From Pseudarthrobacter albicanus (GTDB lineage: Bacteria; Actinomycetota; Actinomycetes; Actinomycetales; Micrococcaceae), in NCBI RefSeq assembly GCF_018224015.1, contig NZ_JAGPOT010000059.1, positions 1-50,743 of the forward strand: 50,743 nucleotides of DNA, in the 5' to 3' direction. A program made the translations under genes and the position numbers. Shown one piece after another: positions 23,976 to 32,320 of this stretch (the stretch's first letter is position 1; each line of letters begins with the position of its first letter). The notes below the pieces were generated by a model. The model was not told where the DNA came from. It searched no databases and saw only the letters and a program-made list of their open reading frames with translations.

Positions 23976-25564
23976 TGTCCCGCTGCTTTCTTGGACTGCT
24001 GGAAAAGGAGATAGGTCATCGGTGCCGAGATCAGGATCATCAGCAGGGCGTACGGGGCGGCGCCGGCATAGTCGATCGCGCTGCTCTTGCTCCAGAACTC
24101 GGTGGCCAGGGTCCGGGTCCCGTTGGGGGAGAGCAGCAGGGTCGCCGTGAGCTCGTTGACGATTCCGAGGAACACCAGCGCCGCCCCGCCCGCGGCGGCG
24201 GGGGCCGTGAGTCGCAGCGTCACCCGGATGAAGGACATCAGGGGAGGCTTGCCGAGCACCTGGGCGGCCTCGTCGAGCTCCTTGGGCGCCTGGGACAGGC
24301 CGGAACGGATATTGACCAGTGCCCGCGGCAGGAACAGCAGCACGTAGGCCGCGACCAGGAGCCCGGCGGTCTGGTATATGCCGGGCACCAGCCGGATGCT
24401 CACGGTCACGAATGCCAGGCCCACCACGATCCCGGGCATGGAGCTGGTGACGTAGTTGGACAGTTCCAGGGCCTTGCTGAACCAGTTGGGATGCCGCACG
24501 GCCAGGTACGCCATCGGGAATGCGACCACGGTCGTGGCGGCGGCCCCGCCCAGGCCGTAGCCGAGGGTCTGCAGGAGCGCCGGCAGGAATTCATCCGCGG
24601 TCCAGATCCCCGGGCCGCCGGCAATGATCCAGCGCAGCACGAAGGACAGCGGAAGCCCGAAGGCCAGCGCGGTGAGGGCGAGCAGGAACAGCTGGGCGGG
24701 GAGCTGGTAGGCGTGCAGCGGCAGCCGCAGGGCGCGGCCCTGGGCGCCGGAGCCCACCCTGGCGTAGCGGGCGCTGCCGCGGCTGCGGACTTCCATGAGC
24801 AGCAGGATGAGGCAGATGAAGACGAGCACGCTGGCCAGCATGTTCCCGGCCGTCCCGTTGAACGTGGACCGGTACTGCACCATGATCGCGGTGGTGAAGG
24901 TGTCAAAGCGGATCATCGCGAAGGCGCCGTACTCGGCCAGCAGGTGCAGGGATACCAGCAGGGCGCCGCCGGTCATGGCGATGCGAAGCTGGGGCAGCAC
25001 CACACGGAAGAAGGCACGCCAGGCACCGAGCCCCAGGGACGCGGCGGACTGCTCGATGGCCGGGTCCAGCCGGCTGAGCGTTGCGGCGGCCGGGATATAC
25101 ACGAGGGGGAAGTAGGACAGGGTGGCGATCAGGACGCCGGAGCCCAGACCCGCGAGCGAGGGCACCGCGGAAACCCAGGCGTAGCTGTTGACGAAGGCCG
25201 GGATGGCCAAGGGGGCGGCGAGGAGCACGGCCCACCATTTGCGGCCCTTGAGGTGGGTGCGTTCCACGAGCCAGGCGCCGCCCACGCCGAGCACGAGGCA
25301 GAGCGGTACGGTGACCACCACCAGCAGCACCGTGTTCAGCAGGAGTTCGCCGACGCGCGGCCGGAAGATCAGGGCGATGGCGGTGTCCCAGCCGGTGGCG
25401 GCCGTCATGACGCCCACGTAGCCCAGCGGGATCAGCGAGAACAAGGCGATCAGGACCGCCAGGATCGCGACAACAGAAACGCCGAAAGGCGGGCGGGGGC
25501 GCTTGCCCCTGCCCGCCGTCGTCGTGCCCCCTATGGTTCCGGGAGCAGCCAGCTTGGTTGTCAC
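23972..25564 (-). CDS. fbpB: iron(III) ABC transporter permease (fused, two inner-membrane domains)
   Basis: A 530-residue permease with two tandem BPD_transp_1 domains, as usual for FbpB, and about twelve hydrophobic helices. EAA-type loops are seen in each half: EQSAASLGLGAWRAFFRVVL and ELDEAAQVLGKPPLMSFIRV. It starts five bases after the end of the binding protein gene and overlaps the ATPase gene by four bases. Confidence 0.92.
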   Translation of the reverse strand: MTTKLAAPGTIGGTTTAGRGKRPRPPFGVSVVAILAVLIALFSLIPLGYVGVMTAATGWDTAIALIFRPRVGELLLNTVLLVVVTVPLCLVLGVGGAWLVERTHLKGRKWWAVLLAAPLAIPAFVNSYAWVSAVPSLAGLGSGVLIATLSYFPLVYIPAAATLSRLDPAIEQSAASLGLGAWRAFFRVVLPQLRIAMTGGALLVSLHLLAEYGAFAMIRFDTFTTAIMVQYRSTFNGTAGNMLASVLVFICLILLLMEVRSRGSARYARVGSGAQGRALRLPLHAYQLPAQLFLLALTALAFGLPLSFVLRWIIAGGPGIWTADEFLPALLQTLGYGLGGAAATTVVAFPMAYLAVRHPNWFSKALELSNYVTSSMPGIVVGLAFVTVSIRLVPGIYQTAGLLVAAYVLLFLPRALVNIRSGLSQAPKELDEAAQVLGKPPLMSFIRVTLRLTAPAAAGGAALVFLGIVNELTATLLLSPNGTRTLATEFWSKSSAIDYAGAAPYALLMILISAPMTYLLFQQSKKAAGQ

Positions 25565-25569
25565 TATGG

Positions 25570-26625
25570 TTACAGCAGTCCTGCCTTGGTCATCAGCTCG
25601 GTGACCTTGGCGGAGTTGAGCTTGGCAGGATCGACGGTGGGCGCCTGAAGCTCCTTCAACGGCACGAGCTTGTCATTCGCCGGGACATCGGAAGCGATGG
25701 CGTACTCGTAGGAGGTGCCCTTCTGGAGGACCTCCTGGCCCGTCTTGCCGGTAAGGAATTTAAGGAAGGCCTGGGCGGCCGCCGCGTTCTTGGAGGACTT
25801 CAGGACGCCGCCGCCGGAGAGGGACACGAAGGCGCCCGGATCCTGGCTCTTGAAGTAGTACTGACCGATGTTCTGGGAGTTCTCGCCGGTCTTCGCCTGG
25901 TCACCGAAGTAGTAGTAGTGGTAGATCAGTGCGGTGTCCACTTCACCGGCGTTGACGGCCTTCATCGCGGAGCTGTTGCCGTTGTAGGCCTTGGCGTTGT
26001 CTTTCATGCTCTTGAGCCACTCGTCGGTGGCGGCTTCGCCCTTGAGCTCGAGCAGCGCGGAAACGATGGCCTGGAAGTCGGCGCCTGTCGGGGCAGCAGC
26101 CCACTTGCCCTTCCACTCCGGCTTGGCCAGGTCCAGCAGGGATTTGGGCAGCTTGTCCTCGGTGAGCTTGGACTTGTTGTAGACCAGCACCGTGGAGCGG
26201 GCGGCGATGCCGGTCCACTTGTTCGTGGAGGGACGGTAGGCGGCCGGGACCTGGTCAACCGTGGCCTTGTCGACGTCCGCGAAGAGCCCGGCGTTCTCGA
26301 CCTGGGCAATGGCAGGGGAGTTCTCCGTGAGGAAGACGTCGGCCGGCGAGGCGGCGCCTTCCTGGATGATCTGGTTCGCCATTTCGGGGTCTTCGCCGTT
26401 ACGGACGGTGACCTTGATGCCGGTCTCCTTGGTGAAGGCGTCAACCCATTCCTGGGTCAGTTCCTCGTGCTGGGCGTTGTAGACCGTGATTTCGCCGGCC
26501 GCCGTGGAGCCGGCGGAGGCGGAGCCGGTGGCGGCGGGGGTGGCGGAGGAGCCACAGGCTGCCAGGCCGAGAGCGGCGGTGGCGGCGAGGGCGATGCCTG
26601 CCAGCGCGTTGGTGCGGATCTTCAT
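25570..26625 (-). CDS. fbpA: iron(III)-binding lipoprotein of the ABC transporter
   Basis: Extracytoplasmic iron-binding protein of 351 residues. It has a lipoprotein signal peptide with lipobox LAAC at residues 21-24, then a short Ala/Ser/Thr linker. The FbpA fold starts at EITVYNAQHEELTQEWVDAF. Likely iron ligands include the His and Glu of NAQHEE and the tyrosine cluster YHYYYFGD, matching the paired tyrosines of FbpA. It is the first gene of the operon, preceded by an iron box and a CRP-type palindrome. Confidence 0.93.
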   Translation of the reverse strand: MKIRTNALAGIALAATAALGLAACGSSATPAATGSASAGSTAAGEITVYNAQHEELTQEWVDAFTKETGIKVTVRNGEDPEMANQIIQEGAASPADVFLTENSPAIAQVENAGLFADVDKATVDQVPAAYRPSTNKWTGIAARSTVLVYNKSKLTEDKLPKSLLDLAKPEWKGKWAAAPTGADFQAIVSALLELKGEAATDEWLKSMKDNAKAYNGNSSAMKAVNAGEVDTALIYHYYYFGDQAKTGENSQNIGQYYFKSQDPGAFVSLSGGGVLKSSKNAAAAQAFLKFLTGKTGQEVLQKGTSYEYAIASDVPANDKLVPLKELQAPTVDPAKLNSAKVTELMTKAGLL

Positions 26626-26710
26626 GGGACTGCTTTCTGCAAGGAAAAGGTCGTTGATTCCCTAGCCCCCCGTGAGCGGGGAAGTTAGGGCATGCTCACT
26701 ACGCAAAACT

Positions 26711-26729
26711 GTAGGTTAGCCAAACCTAA
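26711..26729. promoter_or_regulatory. DtxR/IdeR iron box upstream of fbpA
   Basis: GTAGGTTAGCCAAACCTAA matches the known 19-base DtxR/IdeR consensus (TTAGGTTAGSCTAACCTAA) at 17 of 19 positions. It lies 86 bases before the fbpA ATG, near possible promoter elements on the reverse strand. Iron-loaded regulator is expected to repress the operon. Confidence 0.85.
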
Positions 26730-26752
26730 GCAACCAAACCGATTGCAGCGTA

Positions 26753-26768
26753 TGTGATCAGGATCACA
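26753..26768. promoter_or_regulatory. CRP/GlxR-type palindrome upstream of fbpA
   Basis: TGTGATCAGGATCACA is a perfect match to the TGTGA-N6-TCACA consensus of CRP and actinobacterial GlxR. Its centre is 31 bases from the last base of the iron box, on the upstream side of the fbpA promoter. If transcription starts near 26699 the site would be centred near -61, a typical activating position; the start site is inferred. Confidence 0.75.
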
Positions 26769-26792
26769 TCAATTACGTCACTGTTGCATGAC

Positions 26793-27998
26793 CTAATTTC
26801 CGGATGTGGTAGCGGCCACGTTCCCGGCGACGGCCGCGGCCGCCTCCAGCACCATCCAGGCCTGGAGCTGGGTGGACAGTTCGACGGCGGCGCCCGCCGG
26901 GTAGCTGCGGCGCGCCGGCAGTTCCGGCCGGCTGGAGAACACCACGCGGCCGCCGCGGCGGGCGAGCGGATCCTTGGCCGGAAGGATGCGGCGGCCTTCC
27001 CAGAAGGCTTCTGCGGTGTCCGTCACGAGCCGGGCAGCCGTGGCCCGGGTCCCGGCCGGCAGGCGCTCGTCCACGGCCGCGAGCGCCAGATACCGGACGA
27101 GGATCCCGGTGAAGAGGCCGCCGTCGCCCGTTCCCTCGCAGCGCAGCACCGTGGCGCTGCGCCCCGCCGGCGGGGCCGCCAGGGTGAGGCTGCGCGCCAC
27201 CGCTGCGACGAGGGAGGAGGCCCGCTCGAGGTTTGCCGCACCGCCGAGTTCCAGCAGGGCGCCGAGGACGGGGCCCTGGTTGTAGGTGTAGATGGCGCTT
27301 TCCAGCAGCACCTCCCCGGCGCTGCTGATCCGCAGCCCGTCCTGGTACATGCCCTGGCCGGGGTCGTAGAGCCGGGCATCGAGCCAGTCCAGCAGGGCCT
27401 GGGCCTTGGCGGCGTGGCCGGTCCGGGCGTAGTAGAGCGCGATGGGGGCGGTGGCGGGCGTGTTCTTGAAGTCGCGCTTCGTGCTCCAGAACGTCCCGCC
27501 GCCCAGATCGTCCGTGGAGGCGGCGTCGAACTGCCGGGTCAGTCGCTGCAGGACGCGGGTGTTGCGCCGGCTGCCCGGTTGGCTGGCGTCCTCGGCAATT
27601 TTCTCCAGCCGCAGGGTGGCGAGGGCCAGCCAGGCCATGTCGTCGTAGTAGCTGTTGACGACCGTCAGGAAGTTGCGCAGCCGGATGCCGGTGAGCAGCC
27701 GGGAAGCCAGCTTCCCGGCTCCCGGCCGGTTCTTGCCGTCGAATTTGGCCCCTGGGCGGACCTCGCCGCGACGCTCCCGCCGCGCGGCGTCGACGAGGCA
27801 GTCCAGGTACTGCGCCTGCCACCAGTAGTGCCAGGGCCGGGCCAGGTTCTTCAACCGGCTGGAGGGCCGGGTGGTCGCGGCGATGTGGGTCCCGGGCAGG
27901 AAGAACAGCCGCTGCCCGAAAAGCCTGGTCACCGCGCGGGCTCCCTCGTCGGCGCGGAAGGACCAGTCCGGGTTGCCGGTGGCGTCTGCGGGCGTCAT
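26793..27998 (-). CDS. glycoside hydrolase family 76 protein (alpha-1,6-mannanase type)
   Basis: A 401-residue (alpha/alpha)6-barrel protein. The GH76 catalytic pair appears as NSYYDDMAWLALA (two adjacent Asp). Other family features are HYWWQAQYLDCLVDA, GGTFWSTKRDFKNTPATAPI and YTYNQGPVLGALLELG. No signal peptide is visible at the ATG at 27998, so it is either cytoplasmic or the start is mis-set. GH76 enzymes act on alpha-1,6-linked mannose chains. Its stop lies just upstream of the fbpA control region. Confidence 0.85.
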   Translation of the reverse strand: MTPADATGNPDWSFRADEGARAVTRLFGQRLFFLPGTHIAATTRPSSRLKNLARPWHYWWQAQYLDCLVDAARRERRGEVRPGAKFDGKNRPGAGKLASRLLTGIRLRNFLTVVNSYYDDMAWLALATLRLEKIAEDASQPGSRRNTRVLQRLTRQFDAASTDDLGGGTFWSTKRDFKNTPATAPIALYYARTGHAAKAQALLDWLDARLYDPGQGMYQDGLRISSAGEVLLESAIYTYNQGPVLGALLELGGAANLERASSLVAAVARSLTLAAPPAGRSATVLRCEGTGDGGLFTGILVRYLALAAVDERLPAGTRATAARLVTDTAEAFWEGRRILPAKDPLARRGGRVVFSSRPELPARRSYPAGAAVELSTQLQAWMVLEAAAAVAGNVAATTSGN

Positions 27999-28066
27999 GG
28001 CTCCAGCCTAGTGGCGGGGCGCATCCGGGGCGCGATCTTCGGGAAGGTGCGGGACGCCCGCCTTTC

Positions 28067-28084
28067 AGTTAACATTCACTAACT
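28067..28084. promoter_or_regulatory. candidate operator AGTTA-N8-TAACT
   Basis: AGTTAACATTCACTAACT has perfect 5-base inverted ends and lies about 84 bases before the SDR/acyl-CoA dehydrogenase operon, in an otherwise GC-rich gap. The form suits a TetR-type regulator of lipid or amino acid catabolism; no such regulator is adjacent. Confidence 0.4.
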
Positions 28085-28167
28085 TATGTTTCCCTGCAGC
28101 CGATTGCTGCCGTGCACCTCATGGCGCGTCCCGCGGCGGGGATCCGGTTCCACATCAAGGAGGATGG

Positions 28168-29058
28168 ATGGACATCAAAGGTACTGTCGCGCTGATTACC
28201 GGCGGGGCCTCGGGGCTGGGGGCGGCAACGGCGAGGCGGCTGTTCGACGCCGGCGCATCCGTCGTGCTGCTGGACCTGCCGGGCTCTGCGGGGGAGGCGT
28301 TCGCCGCCGCGCTGAACGACCGGCGGGCGGCGGGCCCGGGCAGCCCGGAAGCCGGAAACCCCCCGGAAGCCGGAAACCCCCCGGAAGCCGGGAGCCCCCC
28401 GCCGGAAGCCGGGGATCCTGTGAAGCCGGCCAACAAGGCGGTCTTTGTCCCCGCCGACGTCACCGACGAGGCGCAGGTGCAGGCCGCCGTCGACGCCGCC
28501 GTCGCCCTGGGCCCGCTGCGGATCGTGGTGAACTGTGCCGGGATCGTCACCCCCGGCAAGGTGCTGGGCCGCGACGGCGTGCTGCCGCTGGAAAACTTCA
28601 ACCGCGTCATCCAGATCAACCTCGTGGGCACCTTCAACGTGATCCGCCTGGCCGCCGCCGCGATGGCGGCCACCGAGCCTGCCGTGACGGAGCTGGGCGG
28701 TCCGGAGCGCGGCGTCATCATCAACACCGCCTCCGTCGCCGCCTTCGACGGCCAGATCGGCCAGCCCGCCTACGCCGCCTCCAAGGGCGCCGTGGCCGCC
28801 ATGACGCTGCCGATCGCCCGTGAACTGGCGCGCTCGCTGGTCCGGGTTGTCACGATTGCGCCGGGGATCTTCGAAACACCGATGATGGCCGGGCTGCCGC
28901 AGGAGGCGCAGGACTCCCTCGGCCATCAGGTGCCGCACCCGTCCCGGCTCGGCCGCCCCGCAGAGTACGCGAACCTGGCCGCGCACATCGTCGACAACGC
29001 GATGCTCAACGGCGAGACCATCCGCCTCGACGGCGCCATCCGGATGGGCCCGAAGTGA
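28168..29058 (+). CDS. short-chain dehydrogenase, 3-hydroxyacyl-CoA dehydrogenase type II-like
   Basis: NAD(P)-dependent SDR of 296 residues, probably oxidising a 3-hydroxyacyl-CoA during beta-oxidation. It has the cofactor motif [17 protein letters not shown], the catalytic Ser region NTASVAAF and YAASK. An AAGGAGG ribosome site precedes the ATG. A low-complexity insert of three to four PEAGNP repeats (18-base units at 28345, 28363 and 28381) sits between beta-alpha units at about residues 59-82, where family members usually have a short loop. It overlaps the acyl-CoA dehydrogenase gene by four bases (GTGA). Confidence 0.88.
   Translation: MDIKGTVALITGGASGLGAATARRLFDAGASVVLLDLPGSAGEAFAAALNDRRAAGPGSPEAGNPPEAGNPPEAGSPPPEAGDPVKPANKAVFVPADVTDEAQVQAAVDAAVALGPLRIVVNCAGIVTPGKVLGRDGVLPLENFNRVIQINLVGTFNVIRLAAAAMAATEPAVTELGGPERGVIINTASVAAFDGQIGQPAYAASKGAVAAMTLPIARELARSLVRVVTIAPGIFETPMMAGLPQEAQDSLGHQVPHPSRLGRPAEYANLAAHIVDNAMLNGETIRLDGAIRMGPK
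28345..28414 (+). repeat. in-frame 18-bp tandem repeat in the SDR gene
   Basis: Units CCGGAAGCCGGAAACCCC at 28345-28362 and 28363-28380 are identical; a third at 28381-28398 differs at two bases and a partial fourth follows. The units encode PEAGNP and keep the frame, so the array can expand or contract without frameshift. Confidence 0.85.
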
Positions 29059-30317
29059 CCGTTCCGGCTGGCTCCCCGGCGGCTTCAGTGGGTTCCCCTG
29101 GGTCCTCTGGTTCGGCGACTCCGGCGGCCCCGGCCGCTTCGACGGCGGGGCTGCCCGCGGCCGACTTCTTCGACTTCGAATCCCTGCTCGGCGCGGCGGA
29201 GCAGGAGAAGCTGGGGGAGCTGCGCCGGTTCCTGGCCCGCGACGTCGCCCCGTACGCCGGTGACTGGTGGAACAAGGCCGAATTCCCGGCGCACATCCTG
29301 CCCAAGCTGGCGGCGCTCGAGCTGAGCGCCCCGGCCCGGCGCGGTTACACCCACCTGTTCGCCGGGATCGTCATCGCCGAGATGACCCGCGTGGACACCT
29401 CGCTGGCCACGTTCTTCCTGGTCCACCACGGCCTTTTTGTGGAGTCGCTCCACGGTTTCGGCTCGGCTGAGCAGAAGGCGCGCCTGCTCGAGGACGCCGC
29501 GAGCCTCCGGACCACGGGCGCCTTCGCGCTGACCGAGCCGGACCACGGCTCCGACGTCGCCGGCGGCATGGAAACCCGGGCCCGGCGGGTCTCCGGGGGA
29601 GCGGCCGGTGACTATTGGGTGCTCAACGGGGCCAAGCGCTGGATCGGCAACGGGACGTTCTGCGACTACCTGCTCGTGTGGGCGCGGGACGAGGCCGACG
29701 GCGGCATCCGCGGCTTCATCGTGGACGCGAACCTGCCCGGGGTGGGCCGGAGCAGGATCGAGAACAAGATCGCGCTGCGCACGGTGCAGAACGCCGACAT
29801 CGTCTTCCGGGATGTTCGGGTGGCGGAGGCGGACCGCTTCGCCGGGATCAACAGTTTCGAGGACACCAACGAACTCCTGCGCGGCTCCCGGATCATGGTC
29901 GCGTGGCAGGGGGTCGGGCAGCAGCTGGCAGCGTTTGACGTCGCCCGGCAGTACGCCGTCGAACGCCGGCAGTTCGGGCGGCCGCTGGCGAAGTTCCAGC
30001 TGGTCCAGCAGCAGCTCGTGACGATGCTCGGCAACGCCGTGGCGAGCATGGGGATGATGGTCCGGATCGCGCAGCTGCAGGAGCGGGGCGCCGCGGACAT
30101 GGCGCAGGTGTCCCTTGCGAAGTCCTATGTCAGCGCCAGGATGCGGGAAACCGTGGCGATGGGCCGGTCACTGCTGGGCGGCAACGGGATTGTCACCGAC
30201 TACCGGATGGCCAAGATCTTCGCCGACGCCGAGGCGATCTACACCTACGAGGGCTCGTACGAGATCAACACGCTGATCGTGGGCCGGGCGGTCACCGGGA
30301 TCTCCGCGATCGTGTAG
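29055..30317 (+). CDS. acyl-CoA dehydrogenase, glutaryl-CoA dehydrogenase-like
   Basis: FAD enzyme of 420 residues, starting at a GTG that overlaps the SDR stop. The N-terminal 35 residues are a Ser/Ala/Gly-rich extension. The core shows the ACAD motifs [20 protein letters not shown] and [14 protein letters not shown], and the C-terminal [20 protein letters not shown]. The Glu in YEGSYE is at the position of the catalytic base of glutaryl-CoA dehydrogenase (TYEGTHDI). Co-transcribed with the SDR, it probably oxidises an acyl-CoA thioester; exact substrate unknown. Confidence 0.88.
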   Translation: MTVPAGSPAASVGSPGSSGSATPAAPAASTAGLPAADFFDFESLLGAAEQEKLGELRRFLARDVAPYAGDWWNKAEFPAHILPKLAALELSAPARRGYTHLFAGIVIAEMTRVDTSLATFFLVHHGLFVESLHGFGSAEQKARLLEDAASLRTTGAFALTEPDHGSDVAGGMETRARRVSGGAAGDYWVLNGAKRWIGNGTFCDYLLVWARDEADGGIRGFIVDANLPGVGRSRIENKIALRTVQNADIVFRDVRVAEADRFAGINSFEDTNELLRGSRIMVAWQGVGQQLAAFDVARQYAVERRQFGRPLAKFQLVQQQLVTMLGNAVASMGMMVRIAQLQERGAADMAQVSLAKSYVSARMRETVAMGRSLLGGNGIVTDYRMAKIFADAEAIYTYEGSYEINTLIVGRAVTGISAIV

Positions 30318-30367
30318 CCGGCGGGCGGCCCCACCCCCATCGCCACCTTCGCCCCGCCCGAACCCCG

Positions 30368-30430
30368 GCCCGAACGGACACTTGGCGCCCCGAATCCGCT
30401 GATTTTGGGGCCTCAAATGTCCGTTCGGGC
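30368..30430. terminator. long palindrome between convergent genes (CCCGAACGGACA family)
   Basis: GCCCGAACGGACA (30368-30380) and TGTCCGTTCGGGC (30418-30430) are perfect 13-base inverted repeats enclosing 37 bases, with more partial pairing of GGCGCCCC with GGGGCC. It lies between two convergent genes and could terminate both. The form resembles the other dispersed palindromes in this window. Confidence 0.65.
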
Positions 30431-30480
30431 TTCCGATCTGGGCTTCCGTTCCGGGCCGGCGGGCGCAGCCGGGGCGGGCC

Positions 30481-31320
30481 TCAGGGGAAGGGCTGCTTTT
30501 CGCCGGCCTCGATCCGGTAGTCCAGGCTGTTGTTCTTCACCGGCATGGGGCAGGTGCCGTAGGGGGTGAAGGCGCTGGGATAGTTGATAGCCCGGTTGAA
30601 GTCCAGGACCACCGTGTTGTCCGGGCGGGGCCTGGCCGTGGACACCTTCCGCCACTCGTCGGTTGATTCGCCGTTGGTCTCGTCGTGGAACGTCACCGTC
30701 AGGGCGCCGAGCCTCTCCTCTTCGGCCTGGAGGTGGAATTCGTGTTCCGTGCCCGGCAGCCGGAATACCAGCTCGCCGACGGAGCGGTGGATCCCGTCCA
30801 CCAGCGGGTTGGCGGTGCCGATGGGGACGTCCACCGGCTCCGGATACGGCACGAACCTGGCCTCGACCACCAGTTCCGGCCGGAAGCCGAAGGTGGGCAC
30901 GCCGTCGAATCCGGTGAGCACGGGCGACTGCGAGTCCCGGGTGCGGATGGCGTACCGGTCGGCCCGCATGGCCAGTTCGACGACGACCTGCCGGCCGTCC
31001 CCGCCGCCGTACTGCACCCACATCAGCGATTCCTCATCCGCAAGCGTCGCACTGCTGGTGCCGTCCACAGGCTCGCCGGTCTCCACCAGCGTCAGCCCGT
31101 CGGCCGCGGCGGCGGTGAGGAACGCCGTCGTGCCGTCCGTGGACCACAGCCCCGGGGCGGGCTCTGCGGCGGCCGGCCGGTCCTCCAGCCACTGGAACGA
31201 GGTCAGCGTCAGCCAGCCGTGCTCCGCGGCCAGGGCGGTGTTGCGGCTGTCGCGGAAGCGCTGCCAGCGGGCCTGTTGGGCCTCGATTTGTGCGTCGGCG
31301 GCGGTGTTCAGAGCGTCCAT
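30481..31320 (-). CDS. DUF1684 domain protein
   Basis: A 279-residue protein of the DUF1684 family. The start at 31320 (MDALNTAADAQIEAQQARWQ) was chosen because GGAGGAACCC lies directly before it; an upstream ATG four codons earlier lacks a site. Family motifs are RWQRFRDSRNTALAAEHGWL, FQWLEDRP and the C-terminal DFNRAINYPSAFTPYGTCPM. Function is not established; it may bind small molecules. Cytoplasmic, no signal peptide. Confidence 0.85.
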   Translation of the reverse strand: MDALNTAADAQIEAQQARWQRFRDSRNTALAAEHGWLTLTSFQWLEDRPAAAEPAPGLWSTDGTTAFLTAAAADGLTLVETGEPVDGTSSATLADEESLMWVQYGGGDGRQVVVELAMRADRYAIRTRDSQSPVLTGFDGVPTFGFRPELVVEARFVPYPEPVDVPIGTANPLVDGIHRSVGELVFRLPGTEHEFHLQAEEERLGALTVTFHDETNGESTDEWRKVSTARPRPDNTVVLDFNRAINYPSAFTPYGTCPMPVKNNSLDYRIEAGEKQPFP

Positions 31321-31478
31321 GGGTTCCTCCAAAGCGGTGACTTACTGCCCAACATACAACCGAAGTCCGGTGCGGTGAATTCAACCAAGGGTCATTGCCG
31401 CGGGCAGGTCCGGCTGGTATCTTCGGCCACAACCGTGGACGGAGCCGTCCACCCCTTGGATTATGGAGTGGGAACGCC

Positions 31479-32159
31479 ATGAAAATAGCTGTGCTTGGCA
31501 CCGGAACCGTTGGCCCCACCCTCGCAGGCGCCCTGGCCGGGCTGGGGCATGACGTGGTCATCGGCACTCGCGACCCGCAGGCCACGCTGGCGCGGACCGA
31601 GCCGGGCCGCATGGGGGCCGCGCCCTTTGCCCAGTGGCACGCGGCGCACAGCCAGATCGGCGTCGCCGCTTTCGCCGAGGCCGCTGCCGGCGCTGACATC
31701 GTCGTCAACGCCACCAACGGCGGAGGGTCCCTCGGGGCGCTGACCGCCGCCGGGGCCGCAAACCTGGCCGGCAAGGTCGTCATCGACGTCGCGAACCCGC
31801 TCGACTTCTCCCACGGCATGCCGCCGTCGTTGAGCCCGGTGAACACGGACAGCCTTGCCGAGCAGATCCAGCGTGCATTCCCGGAAGCCAGGGTAGTCAA
31901 GACCCTCAACACCATGACGGCCAGCGTGATGGTGGATCCGGCGGCGGTGGCCGGGGGAGACCACTCGGTGTTCGTCTCCGGAAACGACGCGGAGGCCAAG
32001 AAGACCGTGGCAGGGCTCCTCAAGGGCTTCGGGCACCGGGACATCATCGATTTGGGCGACATCACCACCGCGCGCGGCGCCGAAATGATCATGCCGCTCT
32101 GGCTGCGGCTCTGGGGGGCGCTCGGAACCGGGCAATTCAACTTCAAGATCGTCCGGTAG
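31479..32159 (+). CDS. NADPH-dependent F420 reductase-like oxidoreductase
   Basis: A 226-residue Rossmann protein. It opens with MKIAVLGTGTVGPTLAGALA (GxGxxG site), then GTRDP for the NADP phosphate, and follows the F420:NADP reductase-like fold: VVNATNGGGSLGAL, DVANPLDFSHGMPP and VVKTLNTMTA. These proteins may use F420 or other hydride carriers; the true acceptor cannot be told. The ATG at 31479 follows a weak GGGAACG ribosome site; a longer frame upstream is not supported. Confidence 0.82.
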   Translation: MKIAVLGTGTVGPTLAGALAGLGHDVVIGTRDPQATLARTEPGRMGAAPFAQWHAAHSQIGVAAFAEAAAGADIVVNATNGGGSLGALTAAGAANLAGKVVIDVANPLDFSHGMPPSLSPVNTDSLAEQIQRAFPEARVVKTLNTMTASVMVDPAAVAGGDHSVFVSGNDAEAKKTVAGLLKGFGHRDIIDLGDITTARGAEMIMPLWLRLWGALGTGQFNFKIVR

Positions 32160-32320
32160 GTGTCCGGGGCATGGGAGCCGGGTCCAAGGGCCGGACACTA
32201 TTTGAGACGGATTCCCACCCTGCCCGTGAGCCGGGTAACATCCCATAGGAACACGTAACCGGGCTCACAGTATCCAGCGCAGTGTACGAGCCACGTCGAA
32301 CCCTCGAAAGACAGGTTTCC

